Of a stretch of 43,395 nucleotides of DNA, positions 12,962 through 21,468 are shown piece after piece. The DNA lies in NCBI GenBank assembly GCA_013824245.1, contig PNNN01000011.1, positions 1-43,395 on the forward strand, written 5' to 3'. This DNA is from Chlorobiaceae bacterium (GTDB lineage Bacteria; Bacteroidota; Ignavibacteria; UBA10030; SZUA-254). Under the pieces are notes generated by a model, which worked only from the letters and a program-made list of their open reading frames with translations, did not search any database and was not told where the DNA came from. Numbering within the stretch: position 1 is the stretch's first letter; each line of letters opens with the position of its first letter. A program made the translations under genes and the position numbers.

Positions 12962-15946
12962 ATGTATTTTCATAATAAATCATTCATGATTAAATCTTTC
13001 AACATCATACTAATCGTATTTATCCTTTGTATCTCTATTTGGTTAAGCCAAGGATGCGTACCAACAAAAAAAATAATCACTGCTGAAGATTCTTCAATTC
13101 CGTTAGATTCAGCAGATGTAGAAGAAATTGTAGAGACACCTACAGATTGGATCGAAGACCAACTCGAAGAGATGTCACTTGAAGAAAAAGTTGCGCAGAT
13201 GATTAGCGTGCGTGCGTATGGTTACTATATGAATGATGAGAGTAACCATTTTCAAAGATTGATGAGACAAGTGAAAGAACTGAAAGTTGGTGGAGTGTGT
13301 CTGTTCCAAGGCGATATTCACACAGCCGCTGTGCTTCTTAACCGTCTTCAGGGCATGTCGAAAGTTCCGCTGCTCATATCTTCCGATTTAGAGTGGGGTG
13401 CGGCAATGAGATTGAGGAGAACAACTCGTTTCCCCGAAGCGATGGCTTTAGGAGCTGCGCGCGATACTATGCTTTCATTCAGAATGGGTAAAGCTGTCGC
13501 AGATGAAGCCCGTGCTATCGGTATTCATCAAGTGTTTGCGCCGGTGGTTGATGTGAATAACAATCCGGATAATCCAGTGATCAATACTCGGTCGTTTGGT
13601 GAAAAACCGCTATTAGTTGCCGACATGGCATCTGCATTTATCCATGGTTTACAGTCGGGAAAAACAATCGCAACTGCCAAACATTTCCCGGGTCATGGAG
13701 ATACACGCGTCGATTCGCATTTTGATTTACCTGTAATTGATATCTCCCGCGCACGCATGGACAGTATAGAATTATTTCCATTCAGGCGTGTTATTCAAAA
13801 TGGTGTATTCTCAATTATGACCGCTCATTTAGATGTTCGTGCAATCGAGCCAAAGCGCGGTTTGCCATCGTCACTTTCTAAAAATATACAAACTAAATTG
13901 CTTCAAGAAGAACTTGGTTTCGATGGCTTAATTGTTACCGATGCGCTTGAAATGGATGCAATCGCAAAAACGTTCAGTTCCGATTCGGCTGCGGTGTTAG
14001 CTATCGAAGCTGGTGCAGATATGATTCTACTTCCTTCCGACGTTGAAGCAGCAATTCGTGCAATTGTAAATGCAGTCCGCCGTGGACGCATTTCTGAAGA
14101 GCAGCTTAATCATTCGGTTCGGAAAATTCTGAGTCTCAAACAATGGGCTGGGTTAGATGAGAATAATCGGGTAGACATCGATTCGGTTTCAAAAATCGTT
14201 GCATCACCCGATAATCTTCAATTGGCAAAAGAAATTGCACGTGCGTCTGTCACTCTATTAAAAAATGATGATGCACTTCCACTTGCCCGAAATAACGGTA
14301 AGAAAATTTTGAATGTAATAATAAGCGATGCGGAAGGATACAGGACCGAGGTACATCGCCCCGCGACCACTCTATTGAATGAGCGTGTGGGTGATTATTT
14401 TATAAACCAGCTTCGTCAGCGTAATAAAAATATTACATCACTCCGCGTTGATCCTTCAACAAATGTTATGGCGATTGACTCAATAATTAAACAAGCGGGT
14501 GAGAGTGATATAATTGTTCTTCCTATTTATTCAAAAGCACGTTTAGGCAAATTAGGATTATCGGATAATATCATTAGCACTGTTAATCGCCTGATAAGTT
14601 TAAATAAGAAAACGATTCTTATTGCGTTAGGAAGTCCGTATATGCTCAGCGCTTTTCCAAATGCCAGCGCTTATTTGTGTGTTTATTCAGATGCAGAGCC
14701 ATCGGTTGAATCCACCGTTGAAGTTCTTTTTGGTGAGATACCAACGCGAGGACGGCTGCCGATTTCAATTCCCGGTTTATTCGAGTTTGGAAGCGGAATT
14801 GTAATGCCGCAATCGATACTCAGATACGATCTCCCGGAATATGTTGGTTTTGATCCAGACAGCATTGCACTTCTTGATTCAATCATAACAAAGGCGATAA
14901 CCGATTCGGCTTTTCCCGGCGCTCAATTAACCGTTGCAAAAGATGGTGCGATCGTTTTGAATAAATCGTTTGGGAAACAAACCTATAGCAGGAATAGTAG
15001 TGCGATCAATAATGAGACCATGTTTGATATCGCTTCGGTAACAAAAGTCGTTGCTACAACATCATCCATTATGAAGTTGTACGATGAAGAAAAAATCCGA
15101 CTTGATGATTCGGTGATGAAATATATTCCGGAGTTTGGGAATAAAGGAAAAGAAAAAATAACAATCCGGAATCTGCTTCTACATAACGGCGGACTGCCTG
15201 CATTTAAAAGATTGTATCTGACATGCAAATCGTCTCAGGAAGTTTTAGATTCGATTTACCAAACTGAGATGATCTATCCGATAGGCGATTCGACAGTTTA
15301 TAGCGATTTCGATTTTATTCTTCTTGGAAAGATTGTTGAAAAAATTTCCGGTGTCACTCTTGATAAATATGTCGATTCAGTTTTCTTTAAACCACTCGGC
15401 ATGAAATCTACAATCTTCTCCGCCAAAGGCGGATCCGCCTCTGGCGGAAATCCTCCATCATCCATCTGGAGGGAGATCGCACCAACCGAGTATGATTCCG
15501 TTTACCGAAAGCGATTAATTCAAGGTGAAGTTCACGATGAAAATGCTTATGCTCTTGGCGGTATTTCCGGACATGCAGGTTTATTCTCAACTGCCTCAGA
15601 CCTTTCAATTTTTCTGCAGATGATTATGAACGGTGGTAGCTATGGCGGTAAGCAATACTTGAAACCTGAAACCATAAAACTATTTACAACACGGCAGACC
15701 AATAAAAGCACTCGAGCACTTGGCTGGGATACGAAAACAATAAACGGTTACAGCTCGGCTGGCACACTGTTCGGCGAAAAATCATTCGGTCATACCGGCT
15801 TCACAGGAACATCTGTTTGGGTTGAGCCGGAGAAAAATATTTTTGTTATATTACTAACCAATCGTGTCTATCCGACACGAAATAACTCAAAAATCATGCA
15901 AATCCGCCCTAAAGTGCATGATATTATTATAAGAGCAATTTATTAA
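12962..15946 (+). CDS. Lipoprotein fusing GH3 beta-N-acetylhexosaminidase and serine beta-lactamase-like domains
   Basis: This 994-aa protein (986 if ATG 12986 is used) starts with a lipoprotein signal peptide ending in LSQGC, so it should be lipid-anchored. Residues about 65-400 are a GH3 catalytic domain with the NagZ signature KHFPGHGDTRVDSHFDLPVI and the likely nucleophile Asp in GLIVTDALEMDAI. About 420-620 is the GH3 C-terminal domain. About 640-990 is a beta-lactamase/esterase fold with the SxxK motif in IASVTK, a YSD motif in TVYSDFDF, and HTG in GHTGFTG. This fusion is known in Bacteroidota and probably acts on peptidoglycan fragments or glycans. A palindromic element at 15420-15447 adds about 10 residues (AKGGSASGGN) to the third domain without breaking the frame. 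Confidence 0.9.
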   Translation: MYFHNKSFMIKSFNIILIVFILCISIWLSQGCVPTKKIITAEDSSIPLDSADVEEIVETPTDWIEDQLEEMSLEEKVAQMISVRAYGYYMNDESNHFQRLMRQVKELKVGGVCLFQGDIHTAAVLLNRLQGMSKVPLLISSDLEWGAAMRLRRTTRFPEAMALGAARDTMLSFRMGKAVADEARAIGIHQVFAPVVDVNNNPDNPVINTRSFGEKPLLVADMASAFIHGLQSGKTIATAKHFPGHGDTRVDSHFDLPVIDISRARMDSIELFPFRRVIQNGVFSIMTAHLDVRAIEPKRGLPSSLSKNIQTKLLQEELGFDGLIVTDALEMDAIAKTFSSDSAAVLAIEAGADMILLPSDVEAAIRAIVNAVRRGRISEEQLNHSVRKILSLKQWAGLDENNRVDIDSVSKIVASPDNLQLAKEIARASVTLLKNDDALPLARNNGKKILNVIISDAEGYRTEVHRPATTLLNERVGDYFINQLRQRNKNITSLRVDPSTNVMAIDSIIKQAGESDIIVLPIYSKARLGKLGLSDNIISTVNRLISLNKKTILIALGSPYMLSAFPNASAYLCVYSDAEPSVESTVEVLFGEIPTRGRLPISIPGLFEFGSGIVMPQSILRYDLPEYVGFDPDSIALLDSIITKAITDSAFPGAQLTVAKDGAIVLNKSFGKQTYSRNSSAINNETMFDIASVTKVVATTSSIMKLYDEEKIRLDDSVMKYIPEFGNKGKEKITIRNLLLHNGGLPAFKRLYLTCKSSQEVLDSIYQTEMIYPIGDSTVYSDFDFILLGKIVEKISGVTLDKYVDSVFFKPLGMKSTIFSAKGGSASGGNPPSSIWREIAPTEYDSVYRKRLIQGEVHDENAYALGGISGHAGLFSTASDLSIFLQMIMNGGSYGGKQYLKPETIKLFTTRQTNKSTRALGWDTKTINGYSSAGTLFGEKSFGHTGFTGTSVWVEPEKNIFVILLTNRVYPTRNNSKIMQIRPKVHDIIIRAIY
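15420..15447. repeat. Palindromic element inserted in frame in the GH3/beta-lactamase gene
   Basis: CCGCC-AAA-GGCGG (15420-15432) and CCGCC-TCT-GGCGG (15435-15447) share a central GGATCC, making a 28-nt nearly perfect palindrome. A second short inverted repeat, TCCTCCA / TGGAGGGA (15451-15457, 15467-15474), follows at once. The segment is more G+C-rich than its surroundings and codes for a Gly/Ser/Ala-rich loop. Confidence 0.75.
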
Positions 15947-16013
15947 CAAAATTCTTTTTTATTCGCATCTTGAATCCTAAAACTTGAAACATAAAACATA
16001 AAACGGAGCAGTT

Positions 16014-17570
16014 ATGTCAGTCACCAAATTTAAAAACGAACCATACACCGATTGGTCGAAACCGGCTAATCGGAAAAAACAAGAACAGGCAATTGCCAAG
16101 CTTGAATCGCAGTTCGGCAAAGAATATCCGAACATAATTGGCGGAGAGAAAATATATTCAAGCGCAAAATTTAATTCCCTCAACCCATCAGATCCGAATC
16201 AGGTTGTTGGAGTATTTCAGAAAGGAACTGCCGATGATGCCCTTAAGGCGCTCGATGTTGCACTGAAGAAATTCGAGGAATGGCGCTGGGTTCCGCCGGC
16301 AAAACGTGCGCAGTATCTTTTCAAAGCGGCGAAAATTATGCGCAAGCGGCGTTTCGAGATTAACGCTGCTATGATTTTGGAAGTCGGCAAAACCTGGCCC
16401 GAAGCCGACGGCGATACCGCCGAAGCAATTGACTTCCTTGAATTCTACGCAAGAGAAATGCTGCGTTATGCCAAAGCCAAGACCGCAGTTCAACTTCCTG
16501 GTGAAAAGGACGAGCTTGAATATATTCCGCTCGGTGTTGGGTTGGTTGTGCCGCCGTGGAATTTCCCGATGGCAATTCTAACCGGAATGACAACTGCGGC
16601 TGTAGTCGCAGGTAATACTGTGATACTGAAGCCATCGAGCGATTCGCCGCTCATCGGTTACAAGTTAATGGAGGTTATGCAAGAAGCGAAGCTGCCACCG
16701 GGTGTTATAAATTATGTTGCTGGTCCTGGTGGTGCAGTTGGGGATACACTGGTCAAGCATCCAAAGACTCGATTCATTGCGTTTACCGGCTCGAAAGAAG
16801 TGGGCATTCACATAAATGTTGAAGCGGCAAAAGTGCAACCCGGACAAATCTGGTTGAAGCGTGTTGTGGCTGAGATGGGCGGCAAGGATGCGATCATAGT
16901 CGATAGCGAAGCGAATCTTGAAGAAGCTGCCGCGGGTGTCATCGTTGCGGCGTTCGGATTCCAAGGGCAAAAATGTTCTGCCTGTTCTCGCGCTATTGTT
17001 GATGAGAAAGTTTACGATAAATTTGTAGAGATGTTGAGACCGAAAGCAGAATCGATCACAGTTGGTCCATCAAAAATTCTCAGCAATTATATGGGACCTG
17101 TTATCAACAAAGGATCGATGGAAAAAATTCAACAGTACATCGAGATAGGTCAGAAGGAAGGCGGGCGTTTAATTGCTGGTGGAACACTATCTCCGGGGAG
17201 CGGTTATTTCCTTCGTCCGACAATAATAGCAGATGTTGAACCGACGGCAACTATCGCACAGGAAGAAATTTTTGGACCAGTGCTTGCAGTTATCAAGGCG
17301 AAGAATTTCGATAACGCACTTGAGATTGCCAACGGTACTGAGTTCGGCTTAACGGGTGCTGTATATTCGAAAAATAAAAAGAAGATTGAACGGGCAAGGA
17401 AGGAATTCCATTGCGGTAATCTATATCTCAACCGTAAGTGCACGGGTGCAATGGTTGGTGCGCATCCGTTTGGCGGTTTCAATATGAGTGGCACGGACTC
17501 GAAAGCCGGGGGACAGGATTATCTGCTGCTATTCACACAGGCAAAATCGATTGCAACGAAAGTGAAATGA
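16014..17570 (+). CDS. 1-pyrroline-5-carboxylate (glutamate semialdehyde) dehydrogenase
   Basis: This 518-aa aldehyde dehydrogenase oxidises glutamate gamma-semialdehyde to glutamate with NAD+, the second step of proline breakdown. It shows the Rossmann entry VPPWNFPMAILTGMT, GNTVILKPSSDSP, FTGSKEVG, the general base E287 (VAEMGGKDAIIVD) and the catalytic Cys C321 in GFQGQKCSACSRA. The roughly 515-aa length with an FNSLNPSDPNQVVG N-terminus is typical of monofunctional RocA/PruA-type enzymes. GGAG precedes the ATG by about 6 nt. No proline dehydrogenase gene is in the window. Its TGA overlaps the ATG of the following nuclease-like gene. Confidence 0.93.
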   Translation: MSVTKFKNEPYTDWSKPANRKKQEQAIAKLESQFGKEYPNIIGGEKIYSSAKFNSLNPSDPNQVVGVFQKGTADDALKALDVALKKFEEWRWVPPAKRAQYLFKAAKIMRKRRFEINAAMILEVGKTWPEADGDTAEAIDFLEFYAREMLRYAKAKTAVQLPGEKDELEYIPLGVGLVVPPWNFPMAILTGMTTAAVVAGNTVILKPSSDSPLIGYKLMEVMQEAKLPPGVINYVAGPGGAVGDTLVKHPKTRFIAFTGSKEVGIHINVEAAKVQPGQIWLKRVVAEMGGKDAIIVDSEANLEEAAAGVIVAAFGFQGQKCSACSRAIVDEKVYDKFVEMLRPKAESITVGPSKILSNYMGPVINKGSMEKIQQYIEIGQKEGGRLIAGGTLSPGSGYFLRPTIIADVEPTATIAQEEIFGPVLAVIKAKNFDNALEIANGTEFGLTGAVYSKNKKKIERARKEFHCGNLYLNRKCTGAMVGAHPFGGFNMSGTDSKAGGQDYLLLFTQAKSIATKVK

Positions 17571-18559
17571 TTCCCGATAAATATATTTACAAAACAGACA
17601 GCAAGTTCGCAGATAGCCGATATCAGAAAATGGCCGAGTATAATGTTCTAATGAACAATCTTGCGGATTTTTCTGAATTCGGGATTTCAGCACAGGGGAA
17701 TCCGTATGCCCATTTGTTGAGTGAGAAATTAGCAGAAAAAGGTAAGAACTTTTTATCTAATCAAATTTTCGATAGTGTTAAGCGGCAATTTGAAAAAAAA
17801 GATAAAAAGGTTGATGAAGCAAGAATTTATTCCAATCTTTGCGCTTCAACTCCATGTTGTTGTAATTTGTTTGTTCCACTTCAGCAGGATACAGAGTTAA
17901 CACGGAAACTATTTTCTATTCTCTTGAAAAGAAAACTTACAGCAATAAATAAAGTCGAAATTGAATTTACTCCGAACTATGAAGAATCTGTCGGTGATCA
18001 AGGGGATCGATCTGGGACAGATGCGGATGTTCGTATTGATTATACATTTGGAAATGATCGGAAAGGAGTATTGCTCATTGAGTTCAAATATATTGAATCT
18101 GAATTTAGTAACTGTGGAAGAAAGAAAAAACATAAAGATTGTCATTCTAATAACTTTTATTCATTTAATGAATGCTCATATCGAAAGTACAAAAATTGGA
18201 AATTAACTTTGGACGAGAACAATAATCCTTTTAACGTTCAAGCACTAAAATCGCAGCAATCATGCCCATTTGAATTTTCACTTAATCAACTCTGGCGGAA
18301 CATGTTGCTTGCCTATCAAACATCAATAGCAAAAGCAAACAATTATGATGAATATCTGTTTGGTGTAATTTCTCCAAAAGGTAATGAAGGGCTTTGGAAT
18401 GATCATAATGAAAACACTGAAGAAAAATTTAGATCAATACTAAGAGATGAAACCGCATTCATACGATGGAATCTAGAAGATGTGGTTCAAACGTTGGAAC
18501 AATTTTCTGAAACAGATAAAACGTGGATGAAATTATTTAAAGAAAAATATTTATTATAA
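17567..18559 (+). CDS. PD-(D/E)XK nuclease-like protein (PGN_0703-type putative restriction endonuclease)
   Basis: This 330-aa protein starts at ATG 17567, overlapping the P5C dehydrogenase stop by 4 nt (ATGA); a longer in-frame extension lies inside that gene and is ignored. Residues 150-175 read GTDADVRIDY...GVLLIEFKYIE, a PD-(D/E)XK core with D154 (or D152/D158), E172 and K174. Eight cysteines (C92, C97-C99, C183, C192, C203, C233) could bind zinc. The layout resembles the PGN_0703 family of presumed restriction enzymes, but no methyltransferase or partner is nearby. The coding sequence is clearly A+T-richer than its neighbours, suggesting acquisition. A defence or DNA-repair role is inferred. 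Confidence 0.7.
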   Translation: MIPDKYIYKTDSKFADSRYQKMAEYNVLMNNLADFSEFGISAQGNPYAHLLSEKLAEKGKNFLSNQIFDSVKRQFEKKDKKVDEARIYSNLCASTPCCCNLFVPLQQDTELTRKLFSILLKRKLTAINKVEIEFTPNYEESVGDQGDRSGTDADVRIDYTFGNDRKGVLLIEFKYIESEFSNCGRKKKHKDCHSNNFYSFNECSYRKYKNWKLTLDENNNPFNVQALKSQQSCPFEFSLNQLWRNMLLAYQTSIAKANNYDEYLFGVISPKGNEGLWNDHNENTEEKFRSILRDETAFIRWNLEDVVQTLEQFSETDKTWMKLFKEKYLL

Positions 18560-18591
18560 TTTGCATTAAAACAGATTTAACGGAGTAAAGA

Positions 18592-19755
18592 ATGAAAATA
18601 CATGAATATCAAGGTAAAGAAATCTTAAGAAAATATAACGTTCCAACACCACAAGGCGGAGTTGCTTTCTCCGTCGATGAGGCAGTGAAAGTTGCTCAAA
18701 GCATCGGTGGTAGTGTGTGGGTTGTGAAAGCTCAGATACACGCAGGCGGTCGAGGGAAAGGCGGCGGTGTGAAGATTGCAAAAAGTTTAGATGAGGTGCG
18801 ACAGCTTGCATCTCAAATTCTTGGAATGAGATTGATTACTCATCAAACCGGACCGGAAGGAAAAATTGTAAAGCGACTTCTGATAGAGCAAGGGATTTCT
18901 ATTGCAAAAGAGTTGTATGTTGGAATCACGCTCGATCGTGCAAAATCTCAAAACGTAGTCATGGCATCTACCGAGGGAGGAGTTGAAATCGAAAAAGTTG
19001 CGGCAGAAACGCCTGAGAAAATATTGAAGGAGACGGTCAATCCGTCTATCGGCTTCAAAGATTTTCAAGCGCGTAAGTTGGCGTTTGGATTAGGGTTGTC
19101 GGGTGATGCACTGAAGAATGCTGTAAAATTCCTGATGGCACTTTATCGGACTTATGAAGAAACGGATGCTTCGCTTGCAGAAATAAATCCGTTAGTTATC
19201 ACCACCGATGGAAACGTAATAGCCCTCGATGCAAAAATGAATTTTGATGATAACGCGCTCTTCCGTCATTCTGATATTCTCGCAATGCGCGATCTTGATG
19301 AAGAAGAACCGCTTGAAATTGAAGCATCGAAATATAATCTTAATTATATCAAACTCGACGGCAATGTTGGTTGTATGGTGAACGGTGCCGGACTCGCAAT
19401 GGCGACGATGGATATTATCAAACTTGCAGGCGGTGAGCCGGCAAACTTCCTTGATGTCGGCGGCGGCGCAAATGTTGAGACTGTTTCGAACGGTTTCAAA
19501 ATTATTCTTTCAGATAAAAATGTGAAAGCAGTTCTCATAAATATATTCGGCGGTATTGTTAGATGCGATCGTGTGGCAAATGGAGTCATTGAAGCGGCGA
19601 AGCAAGTGAATATTACTCTGCCCGTTGTGGTTCGACTTGACGGAACAAACGCGGAAGAGGCACGAGAAATACTTGCTAACTCCGGCTTGAACTTTGCAGT
19701 TGCCTCAAGCTTTGAAGATGCGGCACGGAAAGTCACACAAGCAATCCACAATTAA
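18592..19755 (+). CDS. sucC: Succinyl-CoA ligase (ADP-forming) beta subunit
   Basis: This 387-aa protein forms the nucleotide-binding subunit of succinyl-CoA synthetase of the TCA cycle. It begins [25 protein letters not shown]. The ATP-grasp part includes [33 protein letters not shown] and [15 protein letters not shown]. The CoA-ligase part has [13 protein letters not shown] and [17 protein letters not shown]. Length and motifs are complete. The alpha-subunit gene sucD, often adjacent, is not found here and must lie elsewhere. GGAG precedes the ATG. Confidence 0.96.
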   Translation: MKIHEYQGKEILRKYNVPTPQGGVAFSVDEAVKVAQSIGGSVWVVKAQIHAGGRGKGGGVKIAKSLDEVRQLASQILGMRLITHQTGPEGKIVKRLLIEQGISIAKELYVGITLDRAKSQNVVMASTEGGVEIEKVAAETPEKILKETVNPSIGFKDFQARKLAFGLGLSGDALKNAVKFLMALYRTYEETDASLAEINPLVITTDGNVIALDAKMNFDDNALFRHSDILAMRDLDEEEPLEIEASKYNLNYIKLDGNVGCMVNGAGLAMATMDIIKLAGGEPANFLDVGGGANVETVSNGFKIILSDKNVKAVLINIFGGIVRCDRVANGVIEAAKQVNITLPVVVRLDGTNAEEAREILANSGLNFAVASSFEDAARKVTQAIHN

Positions 19756-19771
19756 AAAGGAAAATGAAAAG

Positions 19772-20302
19772 ATGAAAAAGATTAATAAGACATTGCTAAA
19801 GAAAAATCCGTATGCGAAACAATTAACGCTTTATGTCGTTGATAAAACACCGTTAGAAGTATTTGAATCGACGCCCTCCGCAATTGCAAAGGCAATTCGC
19901 GGATTGAATAACAAACAATTGCAGAAGTCGCTGAAAAAAGGGAAATGGTCGATAGCCCAGATTCTGGCGCATCTTACTGATGGAGAAATTGTTCTAAGCT
20001 ATCGTTTCCGGAAAGTAATATCGGAGCCGGGATCGAAGATAGAATTCTACGATCAAAATAAATGGTCTAAGAATCTTCATTATGAAAAAGCTGATTGTAA
20101 GAAAAAACTCGCATTGTTTACTGCGATCAGAAAAGAGAATGTTGAGTTGCTGAATTCTTTATCTTCAAAAGAATGGAAACGATATGGAATCCACTCAGAA
20201 CGCGGTAAAGAAACAATCGAGAAAATGGTTCTTCTTTATGCAGGTCATGACATGAACCATCTGAAGCAGATAGAGAGCATTCGCAGGATGTTCCAGCAAT
20301 AA
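19772..20302 (+). CDS. DinB-like four-helix-bundle protein
   Basis: This 176-aa protein belongs to the DinB/YfiT superfamily. The metal-site histidines appear in ILAHLTDGE (about residue 66) and in YAGHDMNHLKQIE near the C-terminus (two His, three to four residues apart). Such proteins are usually thiol-transferases or related metal-dependent enzymes of unknown substrate. I chose ATG at 19772, where the domain begins (MKKINKTLLKKNPYA), over an upstream ATG lying inside sucC. A short ATG ORF at 19764 overlaps it out of frame. It follows sucC by 16 nt and is probably co-transcribed. Confidence 0.8.
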   Translation: MKKINKTLLKKNPYAKQLTLYVVDKTPLEVFESTPSAIAKAIRGLNNKQLQKSLKKGKWSIAQILAHLTDGEIVLSYRFRKVISEPGSKIEFYDQNKWSKNLHYEKADCKKKLALFTAIRKENVELLNSLSSKEWKRYGIHSERGKETIEKMVLLYAGHDMNHLKQIESIRRMFQQ

Positions 20303-20329
20303 TAAGAATGTAGAGATTAATTGCGACCT

Positions 20330-20405
20330 TCGCGCATTTGCCAGACACTTCGGCTGCGCTCAGTGTGTTTCACGCAAAGATCGCCAAGTACGCAAAGAAG
20401 GAAAA
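20330..20405. repeat. Intergenic repeat-like sequence before tpiA
   Basis: ACACT and AGTGT flank a TCGGCTGCGCTC core (about 20344-20367). Then comes CACGCAAAGATCGCCAAG-TACGCAAAG, which resembles the sequence before pstS on the opposite strand (CGCCAAGCACGCAGAG). The same kind of short repeat is thus adjacent to two start codons in the window. It separates the DinB-like gene from tpiA. Confidence 0.5.
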
Positions 20406-20410
20406 AATTT

Positions 20411-21181
20411 ATGAGACGAAAAATAATCGCCGGCAATTGGAAGATGAACAAAGACATTCACGAAACCGCAACCTTGATTGCTGAATTAAGGGAACGGATG
20501 AAAGAATTCAAAAATGAAGTGGATGTTGTAATCTGTCCGTCATACACATCATTGGTCGTAGCAAAATCGCTGATCAAAGATTCTTCAATTAAGCTTGGTG
20601 CACAGAACATGTTGCAGCATGATGATGGAGCTTACACCGGTGAAGTATCAACGAAGATGCTCACTGCAATCGGATGTGAATATGTTATACTTGGTCACTC
20701 GGAACGCAGACAGTATTTTAAAGAAACAGATGAGTTGATCAATGCCAAAATAAAGAAAGCATTAAGCGCAGGATTAACTCCAATCGTTTGCATTGGTGAA
20801 ACGCTTGATGAACGCGAAGCAGGTATAACCGATAAAATTATCACAACTCAGGTAAACGGAGTTTTACGCGGATTAACATCATCCGAAGTTGAGAAACTTC
20901 TCATCGCTTATGAACCTGTATGGGCTATCGGTACGGGTAAAAACGCAACCCCCGAACAAGCCAATCAGGTTCATAAGCTTATCCGAAAACAAGTCGGACA
21001 AATGTATTCGTGGGCGATTGCAGAGAAGCTCATTATTCAATACGGCGGCAGCATGAATGCACAAAACGCATCGGCACTTCTCTCGCAATCCGATATTGAT
21101 GGCGGCTTAATCGGCGGGGCAAGCTTAAAAGCCGATTTGTTCATGGCAATCGTCCAGGCAGGGGTTGAATCATCGGGATAA
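20411..21181 (+). CDS. tpiA: Triose-phosphate isomerase
   Basis: This 256-aa enzyme interconverts dihydroxyacetone phosphate and glyceraldehyde 3-phosphate. Catalytic residues are K11 (AGNWKMNK), H96 (ILGHSERR) and E168 ([11 protein letters not shown]). The phosphate-binding QYGGSM and GGLIGGASL motifs are near the C-terminus. ATG at 20411 is chosen because the protein then begins exactly at the conserved [11 protein letters not shown], with AAGGAAAAA upstream; the longer frame would translate the repeat. The gene is complete and of standard length. Confidence 0.97.
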   Translation: MRRKIIAGNWKMNKDIHETATLIAELRERMKEFKNEVDVVICPSYTSLVVAKSLIKDSSIKLGAQNMLQHDDGAYTGEVSTKMLTAIGCEYVILGHSERRQYFKETDELINAKIKKALSAGLTPIVCIGETLDEREAGITDKIITTQVNGVLRGLTSSEVEKLLIAYEPVWAIGTGKNATPEQANQVHKLIRKQVGQMYSWAIAEKLIIQYGGSMNAQNASALLSQSDIDGGLIGGASLKADLFMAIVQAGVESSG

Positions 21182-21438
21182 ACTGATCCGCTGATGCTCA
21201 GCGTAATCTTAGTGAACCACCTCACAGTAAACAGTGAGAAAATTGTACTTTCTTTTTTTTTCGTCCATTGAAGCGGAATGCGAAGACAGATTAAAATTCT
21301 TTAAAACTCCACTATTTATTAAAGAAATTGATTGCTTTCGCCTTCATTTTTTATTATATTTTATTGAATTTTGATCGAAGAACCTCAATTTTTTTATTTT
21401 TTGGATACTTTCTATAAGTGGATTCATTTAGAAAGTAA
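21182..21438. other. A+T-rich intergenic region after tpiA
   Basis: It contains a weak CTCAC/GTGAG hairpin (about 21221-21238) followed by a T-rich tract that may terminate tpiA transcripts. A possible promoter is described separately at 21332-21362. No gene or RNA was recognised. Confidence 0.4.
21332..21362 (+). promoter_or_regulatory. Possible promoter of the GH2-like gene
   Basis: TTG (21332-21334) and TATATTTT (21355-21362) are 20 nt apart, as in Bacteroidota promoters, with one mismatch in the -7 element. The position is about 100 nt before the signal-peptide frame begins. Confidence 0.3.
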
Positions 21439-21468
21439 CTTGTTCATTCACAGACGGGCGAGAAACCC

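Noticed and set aside
17438-17566. N-terminal extension of the PD-(D/E)XK nuclease inside the dehydrogenase gene
   Set aside because: It overlaps conserved dehydrogenase coding sequence; the ATGA overlap start at 17567 is natural.
20321-20410. N-terminal extension of triose-phosphate isomerase
   Set aside because: It consists of repeat sequence; the conserved N-terminus starts at 20411 with a ribosome site.
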